Shown here one piece after another: positions 37,337-45,129 of a stretch of 64,000 nt of DNA. Position 1 is the stretch's first letter. The number at the start of each line of letters is the position of its first letter. The stretch is from Clostridium pasteurianum BC1 (GTDB lineage: Bacteria > Bacillota > Clostridia > Clostridiales > Clostridiaceae). The notes beneath the pieces were generated by a model that saw only the letters and a program-made list of their open reading frames with translations, was not told the DNA's origin and did not search any database. Location of the stretch: the NCBI RefSeq assembly GCF_000389635.1, contig NC_021182.1, positions 3,100,001 through 3,164,000 on the forward strand, in the 5' to 3' direction. The translations under genes were made by a program, and so were the position numbers.

Positions 37337-38244
37337 CAGAAGCAATATATCTTGAAGTCCAAGATAAATGTGAAGACCTCAAGTGGAAACGCCAAGTTTC
37401 TGTCAACGGAATGCTTCGTATATTAGGCGTTTCACGTTCAGGGTATAATTCATGGCTGCATCGCCTACCTTCAAATCAACAAAAGAGAAAAGAAATTGTA
37501 AAGGAAAAAATTAAGGAAGTCTATGACCAATCCCACCAAAATTATGGTGCTCCTAAAATCACAAAAGAAATACGAAAAGCTGGTGAAAAAATATCAGAAC
37601 GTACAGTTGGGAAATACATGAAGGAGCTTGGCATTAAAGCTCAATATGTAAAACCATATACCATTACTACAAAGGATTCTGATTTAAGCAGCAAACTAGA
37701 AAACGTTCTAAATGAGCAATTTAATCCATCTGCACCAAACGCAGTATGGTGCACAGATATTACATATCTTTGGACTAATGCAGGTTTTGTATACCTTACA
37801 AGCATCATGGATTTATACTCTCGAAGAATTATAGCTTGGACGCTTACTGAAACTTTAGCTGTTTCATGTGTTATTGACACAATTAATAAAGCTAAGAAAA
37901 ATAGAAAACTTGCTAAACCAGTTATTATACACAGTGACAGGGGCAGTCAGTACGTATCAAAAGAATATCAAAAGGCTGCTTCAAAAATGATACTTAGTTA
38001 TTCCAAGAAAGCTTTTCCATGGGATAATGCATGTATTGAATCTTTCCACGCAATTATTAAACGTGAATGGATAAATCGTTTTAGAATTAAAAATTATCGT
38101 CATGCTTATATTCTTGTATTTGAATACATTGAAACGTTTTATAATACCACAAGAATTCATAGTCACTGCAATTATATGTCACCAAATGAGTTTGAAAAAA
38201 CATATGAAAAAGTCAAGGAACTTAGTATGTCAATGGCAAGTTAA
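37333..38244 (+). CDS. IS3-family transposase, OrfB (integrase core)
   Basis: A 303-residue DDE transposase. The catalytic acids are seen in W-C-T-D-I-T-Y, I-H-S-D-R-G-S-Q-Y and N-A-C-I-E-S-F-H. An N-terminal HTH_21-like region contains N-Y-G-A-P-K-I-T. It appears intact and is in the -1 frame relative to orfA. Confidence 0.95.
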   Translation: MTEAIYLEVQDKCEDLKWKRQVSVNGMLRILGVSRSGYNSWLHRLPSNQQKRKEIVKEKIKEVYDQSHQNYGAPKITKEIRKAGEKISERTVGKYMKELGIKAQYVKPYTITTKDSDLSSKLENVLNEQFNPSAPNAVWCTDITYLWTNAGFVYLTSIMDLYSRRIIAWTLTETLAVSCVIDTINKAKKNRKLAKPVIIHSDRGSQYVSKEYQKAASKMILSYSKKAFPWDNACIESFHAIIKREWINRFRIKNYRHAYILVFEYIETFYNTTRIHSHCNYMSPNEFEKTYEKVKELSMSMAS

Positions 38245-38305
38245 AATATGGAAGTTAATTAGAACTTTCTCATTTTAATTTGTACTTTTTATTGACATAG
38301 CACCA

Positions 38306-38705
38306 CCCAAACTCTAGTACTAAAATGCTTACCTTTAAAGTTATTGTCAATTATTTCTTTAACATCCTTTAACTTTGCATTATAACTATAAAAGTTATAA
38401 GTATTTTTCACAGTACTATTTAAAATATCATTCATAACATTTTCAGTAAACTTAGCCTGACCACTTGAAAAATTATTTATCATCTTAGAGAGCCTTAAAT
38501 ATTCTTTATTTCTGTCATTTTTAGACATTTTCATTAAATTATCTGCTATGATATAAATAAGCATTATTTTTGCCAATTCAGAAAGTAATTCATCTCTATT
38601 TTGCTTTTGATTTTTATAAATTTCTTTCAATTGTTGATTAGCTTCATCATAAAGGCTTTGTATAAACTCAAATTCCTGATCAGCACTGTAATTATCCATT
38701 TCCAT
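38306..38705 (-). pseudogene. Phage minor head protein, truncated by the IS
   Basis: About 133 residues remain (M-E-M-D-N-Y-S to H-F-S-T-R-V-W) before the frame runs into the IS and stops at 38289. The position directly after the portal gene with a 14-base overlap, and the F-S-T-R-V-W motif, fit the N-terminal part of SPP1 gp7-like minor head proteins, usually 250 or more residues. Confidence 0.7.
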
Positions 38706-40035
38706 TCACCAAATTATCTAAATTATCATGTGGTAATGATTCAGCTTCTTCTTTTTTCACCTTTTCTGCCTCAGCAACTTTATTATTGATAAAACTAAAT
38801 AATCCTCTTGCAGTATCTTTAGAAATCACTCCTTCTGGAGTCTGTGAAAGCATTTGTGCTGTACTCAAATCATCTATAGGAATATTTGGAGTATACAATG
38901 CTTTTATATCTTTATAGTCATAGCCTTTATTTTTCTTAATATTTAAATATAGACACAAAAATCTAAGTCTATTTTTAACTATATTCTTATGGGCCTTTTC
39001 TTCTAACTCACATTTATTCTCCAAAGCAATTAACCTAGATCTTAGCGCAATACCACTCAAATTACTTACCATACTTTCGTTATGATTAATGTGACAAGCA
39101 ATTTGGTACATAGTATCTATATATCTGTCTAAAGTATTTTGAATAAATGTATCATTAATATTTTTAATTAGCCACTGTATAGTGCTATCTTTATTTTTAG
39201 CTTCAAGTACTCCAAGTTGCTTCATTTCTGGAATTTTGTTAGAATCAACTGTACAACCAGTAAATATTAAATATGCATTTCTAAAATCACTTATTTCATT
39301 ACCAATATCAGATAAATTAGTTTCAAAAGCATCTTGAAGTCCTTTAATATCATTGTATAAACTATCATGATATTCTTCTAACGTAAGTTTTCCAATGCTT
39401 ACAGGTACTTCTCCAAACATATTCTCTGTTGGAACAGCTATTTGATTAAATTTACTATCAAAATGGTAAATATAATCTGCAGTATAAACATCAATATAAG
39501 TTACTGTAGTCTCAAAATCATTTTTAAATGCATGTATAAAAAATAAAGCCTTGCCTGAAGCATCTGTATAAGCATATCCCTCAGTAGGTTTTATAATTTT
39601 ACTACAAAAATCAGCATTTTCATCAACATAATATATTTCATACACTTTAGTAAAGATTAATAGATATTTCATTAAATCACTATCATGCAATTCATCCCAG
39701 TGAGCAGTATAATACTCAATATCTTTAACAATATTTTCATTGTCACTTCTAGATTCATATGTTATTGCATTACCTACAGTATAGGAAACCTCTTCCTTAA
39801 TAAATTTTTTAATATAGTTTACATTTATTTTTAGATTAGATCTCTCCGTGACAAACTTATACTTTCTCATAGCATCAGTATCACCTTTATAATACCTATA
39901 CATTTTATGGTATATGTGTTTATACGCATTATATGTCCCATAAACTTTTTTAACCAATGCCAACTGTTCTGGATCATTTAAATCCAGTGCTGCCTGTTTG
40001 CCAAATAGCTTTTTTACTAAATCACTTAACTTCAA
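38692..40035 (-). CDS. Phage portal protein, SPP1 gp6-like
   Basis: A 447-residue portal that would form the DNA entry ring of the head. It shows the Y-Y-K-G-D-T-D start region, V-N-Y-I-K-K-F-I-K-E-E-V-S-Y and a long helical C-terminal half (L-S-G-I-A-L-R-S-R-L-I-A-L-E-N-K), all typical of SPP1-type portals. The start is TTG at 40035 with GGAGGTG upstream. Directly follows the large terminase. Confidence 0.88.
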   Translation of the reverse strand: MKLSDLVKKLFGKQAALDLNDPEQLALVKKVYGTYNAYKHIYHKMYRYYKGDTDAMRKYKFVTERSNLKINVNYIKKFIKEEVSYTVGNAITYESRSDNENIVKDIEYYTAHWDELHDSDLMKYLLIFTKVYEIYYVDENADFCSKIIKPTEGYAYTDASGKALFFIHAFKNDFETTVTYIDVYTADYIYHFDSKFNQIAVPTENMFGEVPVSIGKLTLEEYHDSLYNDIKGLQDAFETNLSDIGNEISDFRNAYLIFTGCTVDSNKIPEMKQLGVLEAKNKDSTIQWLIKNINDTFIQNTLDRYIDTMYQIACHINHNESMVSNLSGIALRSRLIALENKCELEEKAHKNIVKNRLRFLCLYLNIKKNKGYDYKDIKALYTPNIPIDDLSTAQMLSQTPEGVISKDTARGLFSFINNKVAEAEKVKKEEAESLPHDNLDNLVNGNG

Positions 40036-40048
40036 CTCAAATCACCTC

Positions 40049-41827
40049 CTATAAACCGAATTTTCTTCTATCTAGTATATTTACTTTCTCAACTACTTCT
40101 ATATTTTCAATTCTGTTATTAAATTCTGCAGTTATATCAGGTGCGTCATCGTGAACAGAGTATTTTTGACCCCTAAAATCTAATATCTGATCCGTAAATT
40201 CTGAATCTTCCTCAGCAAAAATAATTTGACCTTTATTCATATAAGGAATGATAGTAGAAATCTTGTCATCCTTATTTTTTTTCTGTGCTTCATTTATAAT
40301 TTCAATATTTCTATACTTAAGAACGTTATCTTTATTAATTTTTAGTTCAAGCTGGTTCGCATCAGCACCATTAAAGGTATTTTTTTCAATATATACATGA
40401 GTTGCATCCGGATATTCCTTTAATAGTTTAATAGCGTGGTCAATATATTTATCAAAATCAGTTCTTGCATTTATTTTTGCAAGTTCAGCTCTTCTTGCAT
40501 ACTTTAAATTATTATCAGCTTGGGACCCAATTAAAAAAGCACTGTAATCAGATTTCCCATTTGTAGTACTGGCCGGATCTATTAAAAGCATGGTTTTTAT
40601 AAAATTATGAGTTTCATTTTCACTTCTTGGATATGTAGCAACAGTTTTAAACCATTTTTCCCCAATACTATCAACATCACTTTGTACCTCTTGTTTGAAA
40701 CTTGTTGGATTTTCATAATATGATAACGCATAGTCTAAACAATCCCAAAATTCGCTCCACAATAAAGGATATTTCATTTCAGTTTCATGATCCCAATAAA
40801 ATTCCTTGGCATCTGCTAAATGATTTTTATTTTTAAAGTTAAAAAGGATGTCTTTAAACTTTTTCCACAACCCAGTGTTAAAATAATGGTCCAATCCATT
40901 ATTTTTCTGGCCTTTTTCATCTGTAAAATCATCAATCAAAACACCTTTTTCAATTCTAAACTCCCATGTAGGTTGTTTTATAAGTCTAGAGTAAAAATCT
41001 TCCTTATGCTGTAATGTTCCTAGAGCCAACAAAGTTGTTCCCTTTTTAATAGTTTTTCCATTACGGATAACAGCTTTCTGAACTGCATATTTAACATCAT
41101 CACTGAATCTTTTCCATTTCTTCTCCCTGGCTTCTTCAGTCCTAACATCATCTTCACTTTGGTAGTCATCAAGAATAATTAAATCTGGTCGACTGTTACC
41201 ATATTTACGTCCCCTCATGGGAGAACTTGAAGATATAGCTTCTATAAAGGTTTTATTAGTAAATTCAAGCTGTGTAGAGTTACAAACATACCTTTTATCC
41301 TTATCATCCAGCAGTATACCAAAGGCTTTTTCAAGATATTTGTTTTCAAGAAAAGTATTTTTGATATCTTTAATGAATTTCTCTGCCGTAGTTCCTATAT
41401 CAGAACAAATCAAAGTATATGTTTTTAATTTATAAGCATGACACCAACAAGCAGCGGCAAATGTACCAAAAGCACTTTTTCCGGTACCTCTGGGAAGTAT
41501 TCTACCGATTTGGTTATTACCATTACCTATAATAGATTCCTGAATATCTTGCCAAATCTCTCTATGAACATCGGCTATCGGAGCTGCTGCATTATCCTCT
41601 TTTACCAAAAAAGTATCCTGGAGAAAATACATACTGAAAAACTCAAGGCTCATTTTTCCAAGTTGCCATGCGAGGCCGTGATAGCCAAATAAGTTAGAGC
41701 TGTTCTCAAGTATTAATTTATCAGCTGCATCTTCATCAAATCCAACTTCAAGAAGGTATTTATATAATAAAAAAGTATTCTGCTCTTCTTCATCAACGAT
41801 ATCTTCCATATCTTCGTTTTCTAACAT
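40049..41827 (-). CDS. terL: Phage terminase large subunit
   Basis: A 592-residue DNA-packaging motor. The Walker A-like loop is L-P-R-G-T-G-K-S-A-F near residue 107, Walker B is L-I-I-L-D-D-Y-Q-S-E-D near residue 210, and the nuclease domain begins at L-L-I-D-P-A-S near residue 418. The ATG overlaps the stop of a small upstream gene (TGATG). No small terminase gene is seen directly upstream, where one is expected. Confidence 0.9.
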   Translation of the reverse strand: MLENEDMEDIVDEEEQNTFLLYKYLLEVGFDEDAADKLILENSSNLFGYHGLAWQLGKMSLEFFSMYFLQDTFLVKEDNAAAPIADVHREIWQDIQESIIGNGNNQIGRILPRGTGKSAFGTFAAACWCHAYKLKTYTLICSDIGTTAEKFIKDIKNTFLENKYLEKAFGILLDDKDKRYVCNSTQLEFTNKTFIEAISSSSPMRGRKYGNSRPDLIILDDYQSEDDVRTEEAREKKWKRFSDDVKYAVQKAVIRNGKTIKKGTTLLALGTLQHKEDFYSRLIKQPTWEFRIEKGVLIDDFTDEKGQKNNGLDHYFNTGLWKKFKDILFNFKNKNHLADAKEFYWDHETEMKYPLLWSEFWDCLDYALSYYENPTSFKQEVQSDVDSIGEKWFKTVATYPRSENETHNFIKTMLLIDPASTTNGKSDYSAFLIGSQADNNLKYARRAELAKINARTDFDKYIDHAIKLLKEYPDATHVYIEKNTFNGADANQLELKINKDNVLKYRNIEIINEAQKKNKDDKISTIIPYMNKGQIIFAEEDSEFTDQILDFRGQKYSVHDDAPDITAEFNNRIENIEVVEKVNILDRRKFGL

Positions 41828-41934
41828 CAGGCATCATCCTTTTTATTGCTATGGAACCAATGTCCTATAGAATTAGCCAATGCTAGTAATATAAAGAATG
41901 TCATCCAAGGATGCTGCGTACACCAGTTATACAT
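41827..41934 (-). CDS. 35-residue membrane peptide before terL
   Basis: M-Y-N-W-C-T-Q-H-P-W then a hydrophobic stretch (M-T-F-F-I-L-L-A-L-A) and a charged end. AAGGAG lies before the ATG, and the stop shares one base with the terL start, which suggests translational coupling. Function unknown. Confidence 0.55.
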   Translation of the reverse strand: MYNWCTQHPWMTFFILLALANSIGHWFHSNKKDDA

Positions 41935-41965
41935 TTACTTCACACTCCTTATTTTTGAATATAGA

Positions 41966-42545
41966 AAAAGCACCAGTATTTCTACCAGTGCTTAGTGATA
42001 AGGGGTACCATATATGTCTACAGTACTCTTCAATATTACTCTTTTATTCTATTTTTGTAAATATTTATTACATTTTTCTACAATATATTATATAAAAAGA
42101 CACATAGAATTAACCAAGTGCCTTTTTATATATTAGTTACATAAATGGAGAAAGAAGCTACACTTACATAATATCTAATTATTATTAATATTTAATTTGC
42201 AAATTATGTATATATATTAAATACAAGTTAATAAATTTTAAATATAATAGATCCCTATATTGCTATAAGTCTCCTCTGTCTTAAACGCAACAAAACACCA
42301 ACATTTCTGCTGGTGCTCCGTTTTAGATTGTGAGGTTTTTTATAATAAATGTGCTATTTAATGTATAATCTTATGATATCTTATAAAAGTTAATATCATA
42401 TTTAGATTCTGTAAACATTCATCGTTAATTAATTTATTTCTGAAACAACAAAAGCACCAGTATCTCTACCAGTGCCTCTCCTTATATTGTACATACACTA
42501 AAAGGGGTAATCTATATTTATATAATACTTATCCAATGTTACAGT
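41966..42545 (-). repeat. Three terminator-type hairpins in tandem upstream of the packaging genes
   Basis: Stems lie at 41969-41992 (AGCACCAGTA/TACCAGTGCT), 42296-42315 (CACCAACA/GCTGGTG) and 42454-42475 (GCACCAGTA/TACCAGTGC). Each is followed on the minus strand by a T-run. The first and third also share the next 60 bases (AAGGGGTA...CAATATTAC). No protein-coding frame lies between them, so they may end short transcripts or attenuate the late operon. Confidence 0.6.
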
Positions 42546-42626
42546 TTTATCTCAGTTTTATGTCCATTACTTTAAATGCCAGTTAATAAATTTTGTACAC
42601 AGGAAGATACATAAGCACTTATACAT

Positions 42627-42707
42627 TTATTTCACCCGCTTTTTCTCCTTATACTTTTCATATATCTCTTTAAATATATATTTTTCTAAAAACTCACTAA
42701 GCCACAT
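42627..42707 (-). CDS. 26-residue basic peptide
   Basis: A short frame M-W-L-S-E-F-L-E-K-Y-I-F-K with AGGAGATAGTTAT before the ATG, 18 bases after the Cys-rich gene. Strong signal for translation but too short to assign. Confidence 0.4.
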   Translation of the reverse strand: MWLSEFLEKYIFKEIYEKYKEKKRVK

Positions 42708-42725
42708 ATAACTATCTCCTATTCC

Positions 42726-42866
42726 TCAATATTCCTCCAACGAATATTTGCAAAAATTAAAAACACATCCACAGCAGCATAGTTTCTTTTCAGCTCTGTT
42801 AGGACATGTTTTACAGTCTTTGTATTTATCTAAATCTCCTTGATTTGTTTCGGTATTAACTTTCAT
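42726..42866 (-). CDS. 46-residue cysteine-rich protein
   Basis: It contains D-C-K-T-C-P-N-R, then L-C-C-C-G-C-V-F-N-F-C, seven Cys in all, so it may bind zinc or a cluster. GGGAGG lies before the ATG. It follows the methylase gene by 47 bases in the same direction. No family recognised. Confidence 0.6.
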   Translation of the reverse strand: MKVNTETNQGDLDKYKDCKTCPNRAEKKLCCCGCVFNFCKYSLEEY

Positions 42867-42913
42867 ATTGCCTCCCTAGAATAAAAAAGAATTATGTTAT
42901 TAGGCTATTAACA

Positions 42914-43669
42914 TCAATAGTTAGTGATAATTAGTTCCTTGTATTTGCCTCTTGCTTTCTCATTCCTAGAAACAGAATAATTCACTTCAACTTCTTTTAA
43001 ATTGAAATCTTTATACCATTCTCTTACTTGAAGGTTATCATTTATAGTTAAAATAAATTTACCCTCTATATTGCTTAACTTATCTCTAAGTAGTAAATGT
43101 TCTTTCTCTCCAAACTCATTACCATAGCCTGCAGTTTCAAAGTATGGAGGGTCTGCAAAGAAACAGGTATATTCTCTGTCATACTTATCTATTATTTTTT
43201 CAAAACTTAAATTTTCAACATATGTGTTTTTCAGCCTTTCCTTTAAATCATTTAAAGTTTCTGTATGAAATATCTGCTGTTTTGGTACTGCATTAGTTCC
43301 ATATCCATAATTACCACACTTACTTCCAAAACTTTGAGTTATTAAATATAAAAACCTCACAGCTCTATTGATTTCTGTGAGGTTTTCTAAACTATAATTT
43401 TTATATTCTTCAAATATGTCTCTATCTGAGAATTCATACTGCAGCATTCTCTTAATTTCAGGTGCATGATATTTTATCATTCTGAATAAATTTATTAATT
43501 CTTTATCTATATCATTAATGACTTCAACCTTTGCAGGGTCTTTGCCAAAGTATACCCATCCTGCACCAAAGAATAATTCCACATAACAAACATGATCGGG
43601 TAACATATTTATTATGGTTTTTCTTAATTTACTTTTTCCTCCCATTCTATTAATAGGCGGCTTTAACAT
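42914..43669 (-). CDS. dam: Phage DNA adenine methyltransferase, D12 class
   Basis: A 251-residue N6-adenine methylase. The AdoMet-binding motif is R-M-G-G-K-S-K-L near residue 7, V-E-L-F-F-G-A-G-W follows near residue 30, and the catalytic D-P-P-Y is in F-F-A-D-P-P-Y-F near residue 170. No restriction partner is adjacent, so it is an orphan methylase. It probably protects phage DNA or tunes its expression. GGAAG lies before the ATG. Confidence 0.9.
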   Translation of the reverse strand: MLKPPINRMGGKSKLRKTIINMLPDHVCYVELFFGAGWVYFGKDPAKVEVINDIDKELINLFRMIKYHAPEIKRMLQYEFSDRDIFEEYKNYSLENLTEINRAVRFLYLITQSFGSKCGNYGYGTNAVPKQQIFHTETLNDLKERLKNTYVENLSFEKIIDKYDREYTCFFADPPYFETAGYGNEFGEKEHLLLRDKLSNIEGKFILTINDNLQVREWYKDFNLKEVEVNYSVSRNEKARGKYKELIITNY

Positions 43670-43702
43670 ACTACCACTTCCTTATTTTGATATTGGGTTA
43701 AT

Positions 43703-43723
43703 TACACACCGCCCGTCACACCA
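43703..43723. other. 21-bp stretch identical to the 16S rRNA 1400 region
   Basis: ACACACCGCCCGTCACACCA, with one more T before it, equals the universal 16S sequence around E. coli 1391-1411 (the site of the 1392R primer). It lies 34 bases before the methylase start, in non-coding sequence. The methylase mRNA leader would carry the complement. No neighbouring rRNA sequence is present. Confidence 0.7.
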
Positions 43724-43776
43724 AAATAAAGAATTGTATACAAAGTACTTCATGTAGGTTCTTTTTATTTAAAAAT

Positions 43777-44700
43777 TTAATTGCTAGATTTCTCAATATC
43801 TATTATGTTTATTTTAAAATTAATATTGTCAATACCAATTTTAAATAGAGCTTCTGTAAGCATATTTTTAATAATACTTTCAAGCATGTAATCGCTGTTA
43901 TTATATTGATTCATCATAAATTCAAAACCATAATCTGTATTTCTTATTGACGTACTATTGGTATTATCAATAGTCATTATCATATTACTAATCATATTTG
44001 AAATACTATTACGTATATCATATGATAATTTTTCATTATTCTTTATAATTATTCTGATTAATTTTTTATTAAAATTTCTTGAATTGTTATATTTATTATT
44101 ATTTTCTATTTTATTTTCTATTTTATCAAGTCTATCTAAAATGTATTTTACTGCATTGGCATCAATTGGCTCAGATTCTTTTATTTTTCCCAATATATTT
44201 TTTTCTTCTATAGTACTTTCCAGCGCTGAAAATATTGGATTATCAAGTGTATTACAGTCTATAATTTTTAAAGCTTCTACTTGCTTTTTTAACTCCTCTT
44301 TCAATTCCAATACTCCTTTAGAATCGTTTATATAAAATATAGTTCTTTCTGTAACAACATCAAATGGCAACTTCTTATCACCCTTTTCCATAATTGTTAT
44401 AACAGGTTTTCTAAGTGCATGTCTAAAAGCTAATTCATACATTACATTTGGATTAAGCCCTGTTAAATTAGCAATAACTAAGTCTGCTTCATAAATGCTT
44501 GAAATGGCCTGTTTTCCTATTGATCCAGGCGTATATATTCTATGAGCCACATCAATTTTATAATCATTCTCTAACACAGGGAATATAGCTGAATCTATAA
44601 TTCCCTCTATGTGCCTCCTCATAGGACTCCCTTCTTCGTCTATAGGGGTAACTATAAAACATTTTTTCTTTTTTTTAGTCTCTTCTGATTCATCGGGCAT
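43777..44700 (-). CDS. Nucleoside 2-deoxyribosyltransferase-like protein
   Basis: A protein of about 307 residues. Residues about 12-125 read as the Rossmann-like deoxyribosyltransferase/TIR-like fold: C-F-I-V-T-P-I at the first strand, then D-L-V-I-A-N-L-T-G-L-N-P-N-V-M-Y-E-L, whose Glu is the usual nucleophile. The C-terminal 150 residues are Asn-rich and helical. AAAAGGAG places the start at the ATG at 44700, not at an upstream GTG. Proteins with this domain occur as effectors in antiphage systems. Here that role is inferred only. Confidence 0.65.
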   Translation of the reverse strand: MPDESEETKKKKKCFIVTPIDEEGSPMRRHIEGIIDSAIFPVLENDYKIDVAHRIYTPGSIGKQAISSIYEADLVIANLTGLNPNVMYELAFRHALRKPVITIMEKGDKKLPFDVVTERTIFYINDSKGVLELKEELKKQVEALKIIDCNTLDNPIFSALESTIEEKNILGKIKESEPIDANAVKYILDRLDKIENKIENNNKYNNSRNFNKKLIRIIIKNNEKLSYDIRNSISNMISNMIMTIDNTNSTSIRNTDYGFEFMMNQYNNSDYMLESIIKNMLTEALFKIGIDNINFKINIIDIEKSSN

Positions 44701-44766
44701 ATAAAATTCTCCTTTTCCATAGTTTTCTTTAATATTCAACACAAAACTATAAGAATCCTCTTTTTA

Positions 44767-44838
44767 ATGCCTGACTTTTTAAAATTTTGTAGAAAATGTG
44801 GAACCCATGGAGCGGCTCACCACGAAGTCGTGATTTAG
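44767..44838 (+). pseudogene. Possible remnant of an HNH-type protein
   Basis: A 23-codon frame reads F-C-R-K-C-G-T-H-G-A-A-H-H-E-V-V-I and then TAG, with K-D-T-P-F-H-T-L-K beyond the stop in the same frame. The CxxC...HH layout resembles the start of small phage HNH/zinc proteins. There is no good ribosome site. Low certainty. Confidence 0.3.
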
Positions 44839-45002
44839 AAGGATACCCCCTTTCACACATTAAAGTAATGAATTGCAAAAGTATCATATATCCATATTTC
44901 TATTTCTGCGAACTGCGTCAAATTAATATTTTATTTTATGTTACTTTTAAATATATATATATAAATATATAGTATAAAGTTAGTAATATAGCCATTTTCA
45001 GC

Positions 45003-45121
45003 GGTAACATTTTTGGTAACATTAAGGTAACATTTTATTAAATTTATGTTACCTTTTTTTATATTAATGCCATTGATGCCAATCATACCAACGGTTTATC
45101 AGCTTTATGAAAAATGTTACC
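45003..45121. repeat. GGTAACATT iteron-like cluster
   Basis: Three direct copies (45003, 45015, 45026) and two inverted copies (45045, 45113) of a 9-mer lie right after the primase-helicase gene. The spacing of the direct copies is 11-12 bases, about one helix turn. Two of them can also form a stem before a T-run at 45054. This could be a replication origin or an operator. Confidence 0.5.
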
Positions 45122-45129
45122 TTTTCTTT

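Larger units (their letters stand above)
36965..38305 (+). mobile_element. IS3-family insertion sequence, about 1.34 kb
   Basis: The inverted ends TGGTGTTAGAATAAAAATAG and (read inward from the right) TGGTGCTATGTCAATAAAAA, followed by GTACAA and GAGAAAGTTC, enclose overlapping orfA and orfB. The 3 bases flanking each end (GTT and CCC) do not match, so no target duplication is visible. The exact tips could be shifted by a few bases. Confidence 0.88.

Noticed and set aside
44800-44862. Second 16S rRNA-like piece (GAAGTCGT near the 3' end of 16S)
   Set aside because: Only short broken matches; the stretch is better read as codons of a small zinc-protein remnant.
45026-45060. Simple terminator of a rightward gene
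   Set aside because: No rightward gene precedes it; the five copies of the 9-mer are not explained by one stem. Kept as a competing view of the iteron finding.
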